A DNA stretch of 64,000 nucleotides from Mesorhizobium sp. AR10 (GTDB lineage Bacteria > Pseudomonadota > Alphaproteobacteria > Rhizobiales > Rhizobiaceae), in contig NZ_CP080524.1 in NCBI RefSeq assembly GCF_024746795.1, forward strand, positions 5,186,001 through 5,250,000, in the 5' to 3' direction. Each line of letters opens with the position of its first letter. The stretch's first letter is position 1. Made by a program: the position numbers and the translations under genes. Of the stretch, positions 35,510 to 44,728 are shown piece by piece. Under the pieces are notes generated by a model. It was not told where the DNA came from and searched no databases. It saw nothing but the letters and a program-made list of their open reading frames with translations.

Positions 35510-36270
35510 TCCGTCATGCCTGTCACATCGGGCGTCTGCCATGCAAGATGCTGGCCGCCATCGAGCGCGATCATCTGGCCGGTGATCGAGTGCGCCGCCC
35601 AGAGATAGCGGATGGTGGCACCGAATTCCGACAATTGCGGGCCGCGCTTCAGGATCAGCCCGTCGACCTGCGCGGCGAAATCATGATCGTCCTGGCGGGC
35701 GTTCTTCAGGGTCGGGCCGGGACCAATGGCGTTGACACGGATGCGCGGCCCCAGTCCCTGCGCCATCATCTCGGTTGCCCTCCATAGTGCCGATTTCGAC
35801 AGCGCGTAGGAGAAATAGCGCGGCGTCGGCCGCCAGACACGCTGGTCGATGATGTTGACGATCAGCCCCTCCTGCCCTTCCGGCAGTGCGCGGGCGAAGT
35901 TCTGCGCCAGTAGCGCCGGCGCCTTCACATGGACGGCGAAATGGCGGTCCCAGGCCTGCCAGTCGAAATCCAGAATGCTGTCGTCGACGAACAGCGAGGC
36001 GTTGTTGACCAGCAGCCTGATGGGGCCGAGCGTTGCCTCGGCGCGACCGACCAGGTCGCCGACGGCGTCCATGTCGGTGAGGTCGGCGGCAATTGCCGCA
36101 GCGCGGCCGCCTGCGTCCCTGATCCGGGCGGCCAGCACCTCCGCCTCGGCCAGCGATTTGTTGGCGTGGATGGCGACGGCAAAACCATGCGCGGCAAGAT
36201 CTTCGACGATCGCCTTGCCGATCCGCCTTGCTCCGCCCGTCACCAGTGCGGTCCCGGCCGCTTCATTCAT
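35506..36270 (-). CDS. Short-chain dehydrogenase (pteridine reductase/FolM-like)
   Basis: A 254-residue Rossmann enzyme. The cofactor loop is [12 protein letters not shown] with HANKS after strand 2, favouring NADPH. The catalytic set comprises a Ser/Asn region (NNASLF), Tyr-x3-Lys in [11 protein letters not shown] and [27 protein letters not shown] is typical of the FolM/PTR1-like group that reduces pterins, so a role in pterin metabolism is likely but not proven. It is the first gene of the uvrC-pgsA-moaD-moaE operon and overlaps uvrC by four bases. Confidence 0.85.
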   Translation of the reverse strand: MNEAAGTALVTGGARRIGKAIVEDLAAHGFAVAIHANKSLAEAEVLAARIRDAGGRAAAIAADLTDMDAVGDLVGRAEATLGPIRLLVNNASLFVDDSILDFDWQAWDRHFAVHVKAPALLAQNFARALPEGQEGLIVNIIDQRVWRPTPRYFSYALSKSALWRATEMMAQGLGPRIRVNAIGPGPTLKNARQDDHDFAAQVDGLILKRGPQLSEFGATIRYLWAAHSITGQMIALDGGQHLAWQTPDVTGMTE

Positions 36271-36682
36271 CTGTCAATCCTCAATCGGCAGCCGCGATTG
36301 CGGCCCGCCGGCAAATATGGCTCGCCAGGGGTTAAATGCCGTTTCCACCTGGGGCAGCATTGTGGCGAAGCTGCCCGATCGGCAACCCGAGCCTGCCAAG
36401 ACTCAGGTTGAACCGACCCGCAATATAGGGCGCTGGACCCCTTGCACCAAGCCGTGTGCAGCGCAGCATGAGCAGCTTGCTGACATCTCGCTGTTGCGAA
36501 GATGCAACGTCAAGGTTCAGCCTCATTCGTGCCGGGGAATGACCCAAGTTCAGGTTCGCTTCAGCCGCATTTTGACACGACATTTGGAACCGTTGAACGC
36601 CAGATCCGTTTCACCCCCCGGACGGGTCGATGGCGCTCATGACAAACAAGCCTGTGTCCTGTGGCTTAAGGAGTAAAGAACA
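36271..36682. other. 412-base intergenic region before the outer-membrane gene
   Basis: Divergent promoter space between the SDR operon and the outer-membrane protein gene. No open frame is convincing. A strong AAGGAG ribosome binding site stands at the right edge. I could not assign a specific promoter. Confidence 0.4.
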
Positions 36683-37342
36683 ATGCAAGCCAATCTTAAA
36701 TTTGCGCGACCACTTGCGGTAGCGCTCGGGCTCTTCGCCCTCAGTGGAACTGCCTATGCCGCGGACGTCGTCTCGGAAGAGCCGCCGGCGCCCACGCCGA
36801 TCGCGGAGCTTCCCGTCGCCTCCTGGGCCGGCCCCTATGCCGGTCTCAACGTTGGCTATGGCTTTAGCGGCCATACCAAGGAAAGGGATTTCGACGTGGA
36901 CGTCGGCACCAAGGGTTTCGTCGGCAGTGTCTTCGGCGGCTACCAGTGGCAGCAGGAGAACTTCGTCTACGGCGCTGAAGCCGAACTCGGCTACAACGGC
37001 GTCAAAGGCGATGAAGCCGGTGTGAATTCCAAGGCCGGCTTCGATGGTTCGCTGCGTGCCCGCCTCGGCTACGCCGTGACCCCGGAAATCCTGCTCTATG
37101 GTACCGGTGGTCTCGCCGGCAGGAGCCTGAAGGTAGAAGATACAGTGCTTGGCACCAGCGATAGCGCCACCATGCTTGGCTGGACCGCCGGTGTCGGCAC
37201 CGACATCAAGATCACTGACAATGTGTTCGGCCGTGTCGAGTACCGCTACACCGACTACGGCGACAAGGACTTCGGCGGTGGCATCGGCAACGTCAAGGCC
37301 ACCGACAACCGCGTCACCTTCGGCGTCGGTATGAAGTTCTAA
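36683..37342 (+). CDS. Outer-membrane beta-barrel protein (Omp25/31-like)
   Basis: A 219-residue protein with a signal peptide ending TAYAADV (cleavage near residue 22). The barrel has SWAGPYAGLNVGYGFSG, GFVGSVFGGYQWQQENFVYGAEAEL, LRARLGYAVTPEILLYGTGG and a final strand VTFGVGMKF with C-terminal Phe, the sorting signal for outer-membrane insertion. This set is typical of the Omp25/Omp31/RopB group of Rhizobiales. AAGGAGTAAAGAACA before the ATG and a strong terminator after it suggest a highly expressed single gene. Confidence 0.92.
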   Translation: MQANLKFARPLAVALGLFALSGTAYAADVVSEEPPAPTPIAELPVASWAGPYAGLNVGYGFSGHTKERDFDVDVGTKGFVGSVFGGYQWQQENFVYGAEAELGYNGVKGDEAGVNSKAGFDGSLRARLGYAVTPEILLYGTGGLAGRSLKVEDTVLGTSDSATMLGWTAGVGTDIKITDNVFGRVEYRYTDYGDKDFGGGIGNVKATDNRVTFGVGMKF

Positions 37343-37364
37343 AATATCTAAAAGCCATGACACG

Positions 37365-37396
37365 AAAAAGCCGGGCCTCGCGCCCGGCTTTTTTTG
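37365..37396 (+). terminator. Rho-independent terminator of the outer-membrane gene
   Basis: AAAAAGCCGGGC pairs with GCCCGGCTTTTTTT around a five-base loop, directly after the barrel protein gene. The T run is seven bases long. Confidence 0.93.
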
Positions 37397-37633
37397 TTTG
37401 CCCGGCGACAACTCCCCTGTTGCCTCGTCGCGGCGCGCCGCCGGCGGAAAAGTCCCCCAGATGCGTTTTAAAATTTGCCGTTGCGCGGCGTCAGGGCTTG
37501 TGGCTATAGTTAGTACGTGGCTCGCACGAACAAACAGGACCACCTGTGACGACCCTGCAGACAGCGCCCCAAGCTGGGCCGATGCGCGGTCGGGATATGA
37601 GCCGGAACACTCCGTCAACAGGGGATATGCACA

Positions 37634-38566
37634 GTGAACCGCTTTCAAAAACTCTCGACCGCGGCGCTCGTCGCGGCATCTTTCGCGCCGGCGGCGCTGG
37701 CCGCCGACGACAAGCTGACAATCGGCATCATCACCTTCTCGACTTCCGACGTCGACACCAACCAGATGGTCGACACCATGACGAAGGAGGCTCAGTCCAA
37801 GGGCTGGTCGGTGGAGACGCTCAATGCCAACGGTGATCCGTCGCAGGCGATCACCAGCATCAAGCAGCTGGCGACCAAGAAGGTGAACGCCATCATCGTC
37901 ACGGTGTTCGACTCGACCGGCCTCGCCGCCGGGCTGCAGGCCGCGGCGGACGCAAAGATCCCGGTGCTTTCGGCCGGCGGCGGCATGGCCGACGGCATCG
38001 CGCTTTCGGCAAGCACCGGTGCGGCGCCGCCGCTGATCGACCTGATGCTGAAGGACGTCGGCACCACCGGCACCTTGCTCGACCTCACCTATCACCCCGG
38101 CATTCCGTGCCGCGAGCGAGCCGACGCCTTCGATGCGGCGGTCGCGGCAAATCCGGGGCTCAAGGCGACATCGCACGAGATCAGCATCCCGGGTGCGGCC
38201 GAATCCTCGCAGGCCGCGACCAGCGCCTGGCTCGCCGCCAATGCCGACGCCAAGGGGCCATTCGCGATCTTCAACTGCTATGACGACAACGCCATGGGCG
38301 CGATCGCGGCGCTGAAGCAGAACGGCCGCAGCGATGTGAAGGTCTATTCCTTCAACGCCACCGCGCCGGCCGTCCAGGCGGTCAAGGACGGAACGATGAC
38401 CGCCACGCTCGGCGTCGACCTGACTTCGGCCGGCAAGATGCTGGTCGACCAGATCCCCGACATCCTGGCGGCCGGCGACCAGTGGAAGCCGAAATCCTTC
38501 GTGCCTGGCTACACGCTCGTCACCAAGGACAATGTCGACCAGTTCATGAAGGACAATCCGCAGTAA
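37634..38566 (+). CDS. Sugar-type ABC transporter substrate-binding protein
   Basis: A 310-residue periplasmic protein of the ribose/galactose-binding class (peripla_BP_4). The signal peptide ends AALAADD, then KLTIGIITFSTSDVDTNQMVDTM begins the first lobe; VNAIIVTVFDST and VYSFNATAPAVQAVKDGTMTATLG are typical contacts. Translation starts at GTG 37634 after AGGGGATATGCACA. It begins a five-gene operon with permease, ATPase, a cyclase-family hydrolase and an amidase, so the ligand may be an amide or cyclic compound rather than a sugar. Confidence 0.9.
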   Translation: MNRFQKLSTAALVAASFAPAALAADDKLTIGIITFSTSDVDTNQMVDTMTKEAQSKGWSVETLNANGDPSQAITSIKQLATKKVNAIIVTVFDSTGLAAGLQAAADAKIPVLSAGGGMADGIALSASTGAAPPLIDLMLKDVGTTGTLLDLTYHPGIPCRERADAFDAAVAANPGLKATSHEISIPGAAESSQAATSAWLAANADAKGPFAIFNCYDDNAMGAIAALKQNGRSDVKVYSFNATAPAVQAVKDGTMTATLGVDLTSAGKMLVDQIPDILAAGDQWKPKSFVPGYTLVTKDNVDQFMKDNPQ

Positions 38567-38619
38567 ACGCTGCAGATTGAGGTCCGGCAGGGCTTGCCCT
38601 GCCGGACCCGAGTTCCATC

Positions 38620-39684
38620 ATGAACAGAGCTGTCATGCCCGCTGACCATTCCCTGCCCGAAACCTCCGCCCCGGCGGAGGGCGCCTTGCCGGTCACGCAG
38701 GCCGGGTATCTCCCTCCCGGCACGCGCGACCGGCGGGCGCTTCTGATGCGCCTGCTCGGCACCTACGGCACCATCATCGTGCTGGCGTCGATGCTGGTGA
38801 TCTTCTCGGTTCTGCAGCCGGGGACTTTCGCGACAATCGGCAATTTCCGCAATATCATCAACGATATGGCGATCGGCACCATTGTTGCGGCCGGGCTCAC
38901 CGTGCCGCTGGTGGCCGGCGATTTCGACCTCAGCATCGGCTATGTCGCAAGCTTCTGCGGGCTGCTCGTGGTCGGGCTCTTGAGCTATAGCGGGCTGTCG
39001 ATCCCGCTCGCCATCGTCCTCGTCGTCGGCCTCGGCACGCTCATCGGCATCGTCAACGGCATCGTCGTCTCCAAGATCGGCGTGAATGCCTTCATCGCCA
39101 CGCTCGGTACCGGCACCATCGTCGTCGGCCTGAACTACGCCTATTCGGGCGGGATTCCGCTGCAGCTCACGCAGTCGCGCGAGTTCACCAACATCGCCAT
39201 CGGCCGGATCGCCGGGGTGCCGCATCTCGTCATCATCATGGCCGTCGTGCTCACGGTCCTGTGGGTGATCCTCAATCGTACGGTGCAGGGCCAGCACATC
39301 AAGGCGATCGGCGTCAGCCCGGAATCGGCGCGCCGCGCCGGTGTCGCCGTCGACCGCAGCCGAATCGTCGCCTTCGCCATCGCCAGCACCTGTGCTGCCA
39401 TCGGCGGCGTGCTGATGGCCTCGAATCTCGGCTCCGGCCAGGTGACGGCGGGCGACAGCTTCATGCTGACCTCGTTCTCGGCCGCCTTCCTCGGCTCGGC
39501 GGCGCTGCGAGAGGGCCAGTTCCACATCCTCGGCACTTTGATCGGCGTGCTGACGGTCGCCGTCGGCAATAACGGGCTGGCGATGATCGGCGCGCCGATC
39601 TTCACCCAGTTCCTGTTCACCGGCAGCCTGCTCGTCGTCGCCGTCGCGCTCGGCGGCATCGGCCGCCGCTACGGGAGGGGTTAG
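38620..39684 (+). CDS. ABC transporter permease (CUT2/RbsC-like)
   Basis: A 354-residue inner-membrane protein with 8-10 helices. The family features NMAIGTIVAAGLTVPLVAGDFDLSIGYV (the DLS motif), GIVVSKIGVNAFIATLGTGTIVVGL and a cytoplasmic coupling loop IKAIGVSPESARRAGV are clear. It carries the substrate released by the binding protein. Three bases separate its stop from the ATPase start. Confidence 0.92.
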   Translation: MNRAVMPADHSLPETSAPAEGALPVTQAGYLPPGTRDRRALLMRLLGTYGTIIVLASMLVIFSVLQPGTFATIGNFRNIINDMAIGTIVAAGLTVPLVAGDFDLSIGYVASFCGLLVVGLLSYSGLSIPLAIVLVVGLGTLIGIVNGIVVSKIGVNAFIATLGTGTIVVGLNYAYSGGIPLQLTQSREFTNIAIGRIAGVPHLVIIMAVVLTVLWVILNRTVQGQHIKAIGVSPESARRAGVAVDRSRIVAFAIASTCAAIGGVLMASNLGSGQVTAGDSFMLTSFSAAFLGSAALREGQFHILGTLIGVLTVAVGNNGLAMIGAPIFTQFLFTGSLLVVAVALGGIGRRYGRG

Positions 39685-39687
39685 GCC

Positions 39688-40485
39688 ATGGCGCAAGCAA
39701 CGCTGCTCAGCCTGCGCCATATATGCCGCAGCTTCGGCGGCATCCAGGCGCTCGACGATGTTTCGCTTGAGATCGTCAAGGGCGACATCATCGGCCTGGT
39801 CGGCGACAATGGCGCCGGCAAGTCGACGCTGATCAAGATCCTGGCCGGCGCGCATGATCCGACGTCCGGCGAGGTCATCCTCGAAGGGCGATCGCAGAAA
39901 TTGTCGCCACCGGCCGAGGCGCAACGCCTCGGCATCGAGACCGTCTATCAGGACCTGTCGCTGATCGGCACCTTCACCGCGGCCGAGAACTTCTTCCTCG
40001 GCCGCGAGCTGGCGCTTGGCCGCGGCCCGGCGCTGCTGCGCTGGATCCGCCGCAAGTCGATGGGCGACACCGCCACGCGCGGCCTCGAGCAACTCAACAT
40101 CGACATTCCCGGCGTGCGCTCGAAGCCGGTCGACCGCATGTCCGGCGGCCAGCGCCAACTGGTGGCGATCGCGCGCGGCGCCTTCTGGGGCCACAAGCTG
40201 CTGCTGCTCGACGAACCGACAGCGGCGCTGGGCGTGCGCGAATCGCGCGAGGTGCTCGACCTCATCAAACGGCTCGGCGCCCAAGGGCTGACGATCGTCA
40301 TGGTCACCCACAATCTCGACCACCTCTGGCAGGTGTGCAACCGCGTGGTGGTGATGCGCCGGGGCCGCAAGGTCGCCGATCTCGAGAGTTCCGGCACCAA
40401 CATGGAGGACGTCGTCGCCTACATCACCGGCGCCCGCGAGCCGATGACGCCCCGCCGCCCCACCATCGCCGAGACTGGCGCATGA
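39688..40485 (+). CDS. ABC transporter ATP-binding protein
   Basis: A 265-residue ATPase with one cassette, unlike the double-cassette RbsA type. Walker A is GDNGAGKSTLIKIL, the signature MSGGQRQLVAIARG and Walker B LLLLDEPTAALG, with MVTHNLDHLW as switch region. It powers the importer. Its TGA overlaps the next gene's ATG. Confidence 0.93.
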   Translation: MAQATLLSLRHICRSFGGIQALDDVSLEIVKGDIIGLVGDNGAGKSTLIKILAGAHDPTSGEVILEGRSQKLSPPAEAQRLGIETVYQDLSLIGTFTAAENFFLGRELALGRGPALLRWIRRKSMGDTATRGLEQLNIDIPGVRSKPVDRMSGGQRQLVAIARGAFWGHKLLLLDEPTAALGVRESREVLDLIKRLGAQGLTIVMVTHNLDHLWQVCNRVVVMRRGRKVADLESSGTNMEDVVAYITGAREPMTPRRPTIAETGA

Positions 40486-41444
40486 GCGGCGCGACCGACG
40501 GCATGACGCTGCGCCGGCTGCTGGCCGATGCGCCCAATCGCTGGGGCCACTGGGGCGTCGACGACGAGATCGGCGCGCTCAACTATCTGACATCAGACGA
40601 GGTCAAACGCGGTATGGCGGCGGTGCGGCACGGCCGCACCTTCACGCTCGGCGTGCCGATCGCCACCCACGAGGGCGACGCCGTGTTTCCCGGCCGCTGG
40701 CCGGCGAAACATTTCATGGTCGCTGACAAGGCCGGCTTCGAGAACGGTCACTGGCACGCTCTTCCCGGCGGCCTCGAATTCGCCGACGACTACGTCACCG
40801 GCTTCGCTCAGGCCGGCACGCATTGCGATGCGCTCGGCCATATGTGGTTCGACGACACGCTGTGGAACGGTTTTCCGGCAAGCAGCACCAATGGCGGCAT
40901 GACCAAGGCCGGCATCATGCCGATCGCCGAGCGCGGCATCGTCGGCCGCGGCGTGCTGCTCGACATCGCCCGCTTCCGCGGCAAGCCGGCGCTGGAGCGC
41001 GCCGAGACGTTCACGCATCACGACCTGATGGACTGTGCGCGGGCGCAAGGCGTCGACATCGCGCCGCGCAGCATCCTGCTCATCCGCACCGGCTGGGTCG
41101 GCGCGCTGGCGGCGGGACGCGAGAGGATCGGTGAAAACTATTGGGAGCCCGGGCTGACCTTCAGCCTCGACCTCGTGCGCTGGTTCGACGAGATGCAGAT
41201 CCCCAGCCTGGTCACCGACACACTGGCCAACGAAACCACCTACGAGCCCGAGACCGGCCTGATGCTGGTGCTGCATGCGGCGCTGATGCGCAATCTCGGC
41301 GTCGTCTTCACCGAGATGGCGTCGCTCGACGCGCTGGCCGCCGACTGCGCCGCGGACCGCCGCTACGAAGGTTTTTACTGCGCCAGCCCGGCCAAGGTCA
41401 GCAAGGGCACCGGCGGCTCGGCAAATCCAGTGTTCATCAAATAG
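40482..41444 (+). CDS. Cyclase-family metal-dependent hydrolase (KynB/isatin-hydrolase fold)
   Basis: A 320-residue protein of the cyclase superfamily. The metal motif HxGTHxDxxxH is represented by AGTHCDALGHMWF near residue 112, and DILLIRTGW-like ILLIRTGWVG and HDLMDCARAQGV are typical. Members hydrolyse cyclic amides or formylated amines (kynurenine formamidase, isatin hydrolase). The ATG at 40482 overlaps the ATPase stop as ATGA. Its place between an importer and an amidase suggests opening of an imported cyclic amide; the substrate is inferred. Confidence 0.85.
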   Translation: MSGATDGMTLRRLLADAPNRWGHWGVDDEIGALNYLTSDEVKRGMAAVRHGRTFTLGVPIATHEGDAVFPGRWPAKHFMVADKAGFENGHWHALPGGLEFADDYVTGFAQAGTHCDALGHMWFDDTLWNGFPASSTNGGMTKAGIMPIAERGIVGRGVLLDIARFRGKPALERAETFTHHDLMDCARAQGVDIAPRSILLIRTGWVGALAAGRERIGENYWEPGLTFSLDLVRWFDEMQIPSLVTDTLANETTYEPETGLMLVLHAALMRNLGVVFTEMASLDALAADCAADRRYEGFYCASPAKVSKGTGGSANPVFIK

Positions 41445-41449
41445 ACGGA

Positions 41450-42940
41450 ATGGCTTTCATGACTTCTACAACCGACCTGACGCAGCTCTGTTTCCTGCCG
41501 GCCACTGAACTGGCGGCTCGTATCCGGCGCCGCGACCTGTCGCCGGTCGAAGTGACCGAGGCCTATCTGCGCCGCATCGAGGCGCGCAACCCGCTCGTCA
41601 ATGCCTATACGCTGGTTCTCGGCGACCAGGCGATGGATGCCGCGCGCGCCGCCGAAAAGGCTGTCATGGCCGGCGGTCCGCTCGGGCCGCTGCACGGGGT
41701 GCCGGTCGGCATCAAGGATCTCGACGATGTCGCCGGCGTGCCGACGTCGATGGCGTCGCTGGCGGTCAAGAACCGGGTGCCGAAGACCAGTGCTGCGGCG
41801 GTCGAGCGCCTGCTCGATGCCGGCGCCATCGTGCTCGGCAAGACCAATACGCCGGAGTTCGGCCACAAGGGCATCACCGACAATCTGCGCTTCGGGCCGA
41901 CCAGCACGCCCTTCGCAATCGGCTACAATTCCGGCGGCTCGTCGGGCGGCAGTGCCGCGGCGGTCGCCGACGGCATGGCGGCGCTGGCGCAAGGCACCGA
42001 CGGCGGCGGCTCGGTGCGCATCCCGGCCTCGTTCAGCGGCACCGTCGGTTTCAAGCCCTCCTTCGGCCGTGTCCCTTCGGTGACGCGACCCGACGGGTTC
42101 CTGTGGGGGCATCCGCTGGTCCACATTGGACCGCTGGCGCGCACCGTTGCCGACGCCGCACTGATGACCAGCATCATGGCCGGCCCGCACAGCCGCGATC
42201 CGCTCAGCCTGCCCGACGACGGTGTCGACTATATCGGCGGCGCCAGCGGGCCGACACGCAAGCTGCGCGTCGCCTACAGCCCGCGTCTCGGCAATTTCCC
42301 GGTCCACCCTCAAGTCGCCGCCGTCGTCGCCAATGCGGTCGACACGATGCGGCGCAACGGCATCGAGGTCGACGAGGTCGAGCTCGATTTCAAGGCCGAT
42401 CACAAGGAGCTGGCGGCGCTGTGGGTGCGCACGATCTCGATCCACTACGCGGCGATCGCCGTCTACTGGAAACAGGAAGGCATCGACCTGATGGGCGAAC
42501 ACGCCGCGGTGCTGACCCCGCAATTCCTGGCCATGCTGGAGGGCGCCTACAAGGTGTCCGCCGTCGACCACGCACTCGACGATCTCCTGCGCACCGGCGT
42601 CTATGACGGGCTCGAGGATGTGTTCGAAACCCATGACCTGATCGTCTCGCCGACGCTGGCCATCCCCCCGGTGAAGAACGCCACCGACGGCAACACGATC
42701 GGGCCGACATCGATCAATGGCGAAGCGGTCGATCCGCTGATCGGCTGGTGCATGACCTATCCGATCAACTACACCGGCCATCCCGCGGCCTCGGTGCCGG
42801 CCGGCCTGACGGTGCAGGGCCTGCCGGTCGGCCTGCAGATCATCGGGCGGCGGCACACCGACGAAAGCGTGCTGGCCATGGCGGCACAGTTCGAGCGCAT
42901 GCAGCCCTGGTTCCAGGCCTATCCGGGCCTTGCCGGATAG
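41450..42940 (+). CDS. Amidase-signature enzyme
   Basis: A 496-residue amidase. The Ser-cisSer-Lys triad is readable: Lys in PVGIKDLDDVAGVPTS, cis-Ser and nucleophile region in YNSGGSSGGSAAAVADG and GTDGGGSVRIPASFSGTVGFKPS. It hydrolyses amides to acid and ammonia in the cytoplasm. The start is MAFM at 41450 (or the second Met three codons on). Last gene of the importer operon, so it may release nitrogen or carbon from the imported compound. Confidence 0.92.
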   Translation: MAFMTSTTDLTQLCFLPATELAARIRRRDLSPVEVTEAYLRRIEARNPLVNAYTLVLGDQAMDAARAAEKAVMAGGPLGPLHGVPVGIKDLDDVAGVPTSMASLAVKNRVPKTSAAAVERLLDAGAIVLGKTNTPEFGHKGITDNLRFGPTSTPFAIGYNSGGSSGGSAAAVADGMAALAQGTDGGGSVRIPASFSGTVGFKPSFGRVPSVTRPDGFLWGHPLVHIGPLARTVADAALMTSIMAGPHSRDPLSLPDDGVDYIGGASGPTRKLRVAYSPRLGNFPVHPQVAAVVANAVDTMRRNGIEVDEVELDFKADHKELAALWVRTISIHYAAIAVYWKQEGIDLMGEHAAVLTPQFLAMLEGAYKVSAVDHALDDLLRTGVYDGLEDVFETHDLIVSPTLAIPPVKNATDGNTIGPTSINGEAVDPLIGWCMTYPINYTGHPAASVPAGLTVQGLPVGLQIIGRRHTDESVLAMAAQFERMQPWFQAYPGLAG

Positions 42941-42960
42941 GTCTCGAAAGCGCGGCGCGT

Positions 42961-43851
42961 CTAGAGTTCCGGTGCGACGATTTCGACGAGCCAGTCGATG
43001 AAGACGCGCACGCGCGGCGAAAGCTGGCGGCTCCTGGGATAGAGCACGGAGATCGGCAATGGGGTCGGCGGGTGCTCGGGCAGCACTTCCACCAGCCTGC
43101 CCGCCGCGAGGTCTTTGGAATAGCGATAGCGGGGCGCCTGCATCAGGCCGAAGCCCAAACGTGCTAGCTCGGCATAGCTTTCGGAGTTGGTGACGGTGAT
43201 GCGGACCGGTAGCGTCATGGTCCGAACCTCTCCCGCCACGGTGAATTCGAGTGGCAGCACCTGTCCGGTGCGCGAAGAGGCGAAGCCGATCATCTCGTGT
43301 CCCTTGAGATCGTCAAGGGAGCGCGGCATGCCGTGGCGCTCGATATAGGCGGGGCTGGCGAACGTCGCCTCCTGGGCCAGGCCCAGCCGGCGCACGATCA
43401 TATCGCTGTCGGCGATCTCGCCGGCGCGGATGACGCAGTCGTAGCCCTCACGCACGATATCGACGAAGCGGTCGCCTTCGCCGAGGTAAAGCGTGAGGGC
43501 CGGGTGACGCCCGAGGAAGGCCGGCAATTCGGGAAGGATGAAGGTACGCGCCATCGGCCCGTGCACGTCGATGCGCAGCAGCCCGCGAACCTCGCTGCCG
43601 GTCAGCGCCGCTTCGGCGTCCTCGATCTCGGCGAGGATCGCCTTGCAGCGTCGGTAGTAGATCTCGCCCTCCAGCGTCGGGGTGACGTGGCGGGTGGTCC
43701 GCTGCAAAAGGCGAACGCCGAGCCGCTGCTCGAACTGCTTGATCGCCGTGGTGGCGCTTGATCGCGGCACGCCAAGGTCGGATGCCGCGGCACTGAAGCT
43801 CTGCCGCTCCACGACGCGAACCAGCAGGCGCATGCTGTCAAATCGGTCCAT
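42961..43851 (-). CDS. LysR-family transcriptional regulator
   Basis: A 296-residue regulator: winged helix-turn-helix in residues 1-60 (DSMRLLVRVVERQSFSAAASDLGVPRSSATTAIKQFEQRL) and a substrate domain from about 90, of the CrgA/DsdC-like subgroup. It is convergent with the amidase operon (20 bases between stops) and divergent from the SDR gene at 43954, which it most likely controls. Confidence 0.9.
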   Translation of the reverse strand: MDRFDSMRLLVRVVERQSFSAAASDLGVPRSSATTAIKQFEQRLGVRLLQRTTRHVTPTLEGEIYYRRCKAILAEIEDAEAALTGSEVRGLLRIDVHGPMARTFILPELPAFLGRHPALTLYLGEGDRFVDIVREGYDCVIRAGEIADSDMIVRRLGLAQEATFASPAYIERHGMPRSLDDLKGHEMIGFASSRTGQVLPLEFTVAGEVRTMTLPVRITVTNSESYAELARLGFGLMQAPRYRYSKDLAAGRLVEVLPEHPPTPLPISVLYPRSRQLSPRVRVFIDWLVEIVAPEL

Positions 43852-43889
43852 TGTTCTTATTTTCGGAACGCATATGTTAAAACAAGATG

Positions 43890-43902
43890 GATTGTTTCAA
43901 TC
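43890..43902. promoter_or_regulatory. Candidate LysR operator
   Basis: GATTGTTTCAATC, 5-base arms around TTT, sits between the LysR start (43851) and the SDR start (43954). The position suits control of both genes. Confidence 0.45.
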
Positions 43903-43953
43903 TATAGACGGATTACATCGGTGTCCATGATCAACCTTGAAAGGATTTTGGAC

Positions 43954-44715
43954 ATGAACACGCGCAAAATCGCCCTCGTTACCGGCGGCAGCCGGGGCCT
44001 GGGCCGCAACACCGCTGAGAATCTTGCCCGCAAGGGCGTTGATGTGGTGATCACCTACCATTCCCAGGCCGACGCCGCCGAAGCGGTCGTCGCAGCGATC
44101 GGAGCCGAAGGCGGCAAGGCGGTGGCCTTGCAGCTCGATACAGGTGCGACGGCGAGCTTCGACGGCTTTGCCGAGAAGCTGAAAGGCGTGCTCCGCGATA
44201 TCTGGGGCCGCGACAGCTTCGACTTCCTCGTCAACAATGCCGGCACCGGATTTCACAAGGATATTGCCGAGACCAGCGAGGCGGATTTCGACGCGCTGGT
44301 GGCGGTGCATCTGAAAGGCGTCTTCTTCCTGACGCAGAAACTATTGCCGCTGATTGCCGATGGCGGCCGCATCATCAACCTGTCGAGCGGCCTGGCACGC
44401 TTCTCGATGGCCGGCACAGCCGCCTATGCCATGATGAAAGGGGGCATCGAAGTGTTCACGCGCAGCCTTGCCAAGGAGCTTGCGCCCCGCCGAATCACCG
44501 CCAACACTGTCGCGCCAGGTGCGATCGCCACCGATTTCAACGGCGGACGCGTGCGCGACAATCCAGATGCGCAGCGCATGGTGGCACAGATCACCGCGCT
44601 CGGGCGCCCTGGCGTCGCCGACGACATCGGCCCGATGATCGCCTCGCTGCTTTCGGAGGACAACCGCTGGGTCAATGCGCAGCGGATCGAGGTCTCCGGC
44701 GGCATGTTAATCTGA
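43954..44715 (+). CDS. Short-chain dehydrogenase/reductase
   Basis: A 253-residue classical SDR. The cofactor loop is VTGGSRGLGRNTA, NNAGTG lies mid-protein, the catalytic Ser is in NLSSGLARFSM, Tyr-x3-Lys in AYAMMKGG and the substrate loop follows VAPGAIATDF. AAGGATTTTGGAC before ATG 43954 supports this start over an upstream GTG. The substrate is unknown. It is divergent from the LysR gene and converges on the ROK gene. Confidence 0.9.
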   Translation: MNTRKIALVTGGSRGLGRNTAENLARKGVDVVITYHSQADAAEAVVAAIGAEGGKAVALQLDTGATASFDGFAEKLKGVLRDIWGRDSFDFLVNNAGTGFHKDIAETSEADFDALVAVHLKGVFFLTQKLLPLIADGGRIINLSSGLARFSMAGTAAYAMMKGGIEVFTRSLAKELAPRRITANTVAPGAIATDFNGGRVRDNPDAQRMVAQITALGRPGVADDIGPMIASLLSEDNRWVNAQRIEVSGGMLI

Positions 44716-44728
44716 CCGGCAAGCCTGG

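Noticed and set aside
36611..38176. Minus-strand frame of 521 codons across the outer-membrane gene and the binding-protein gene
   Set aside because: It crosses a strong terminator and two well-supported plus-strand genes; composition-driven frame.
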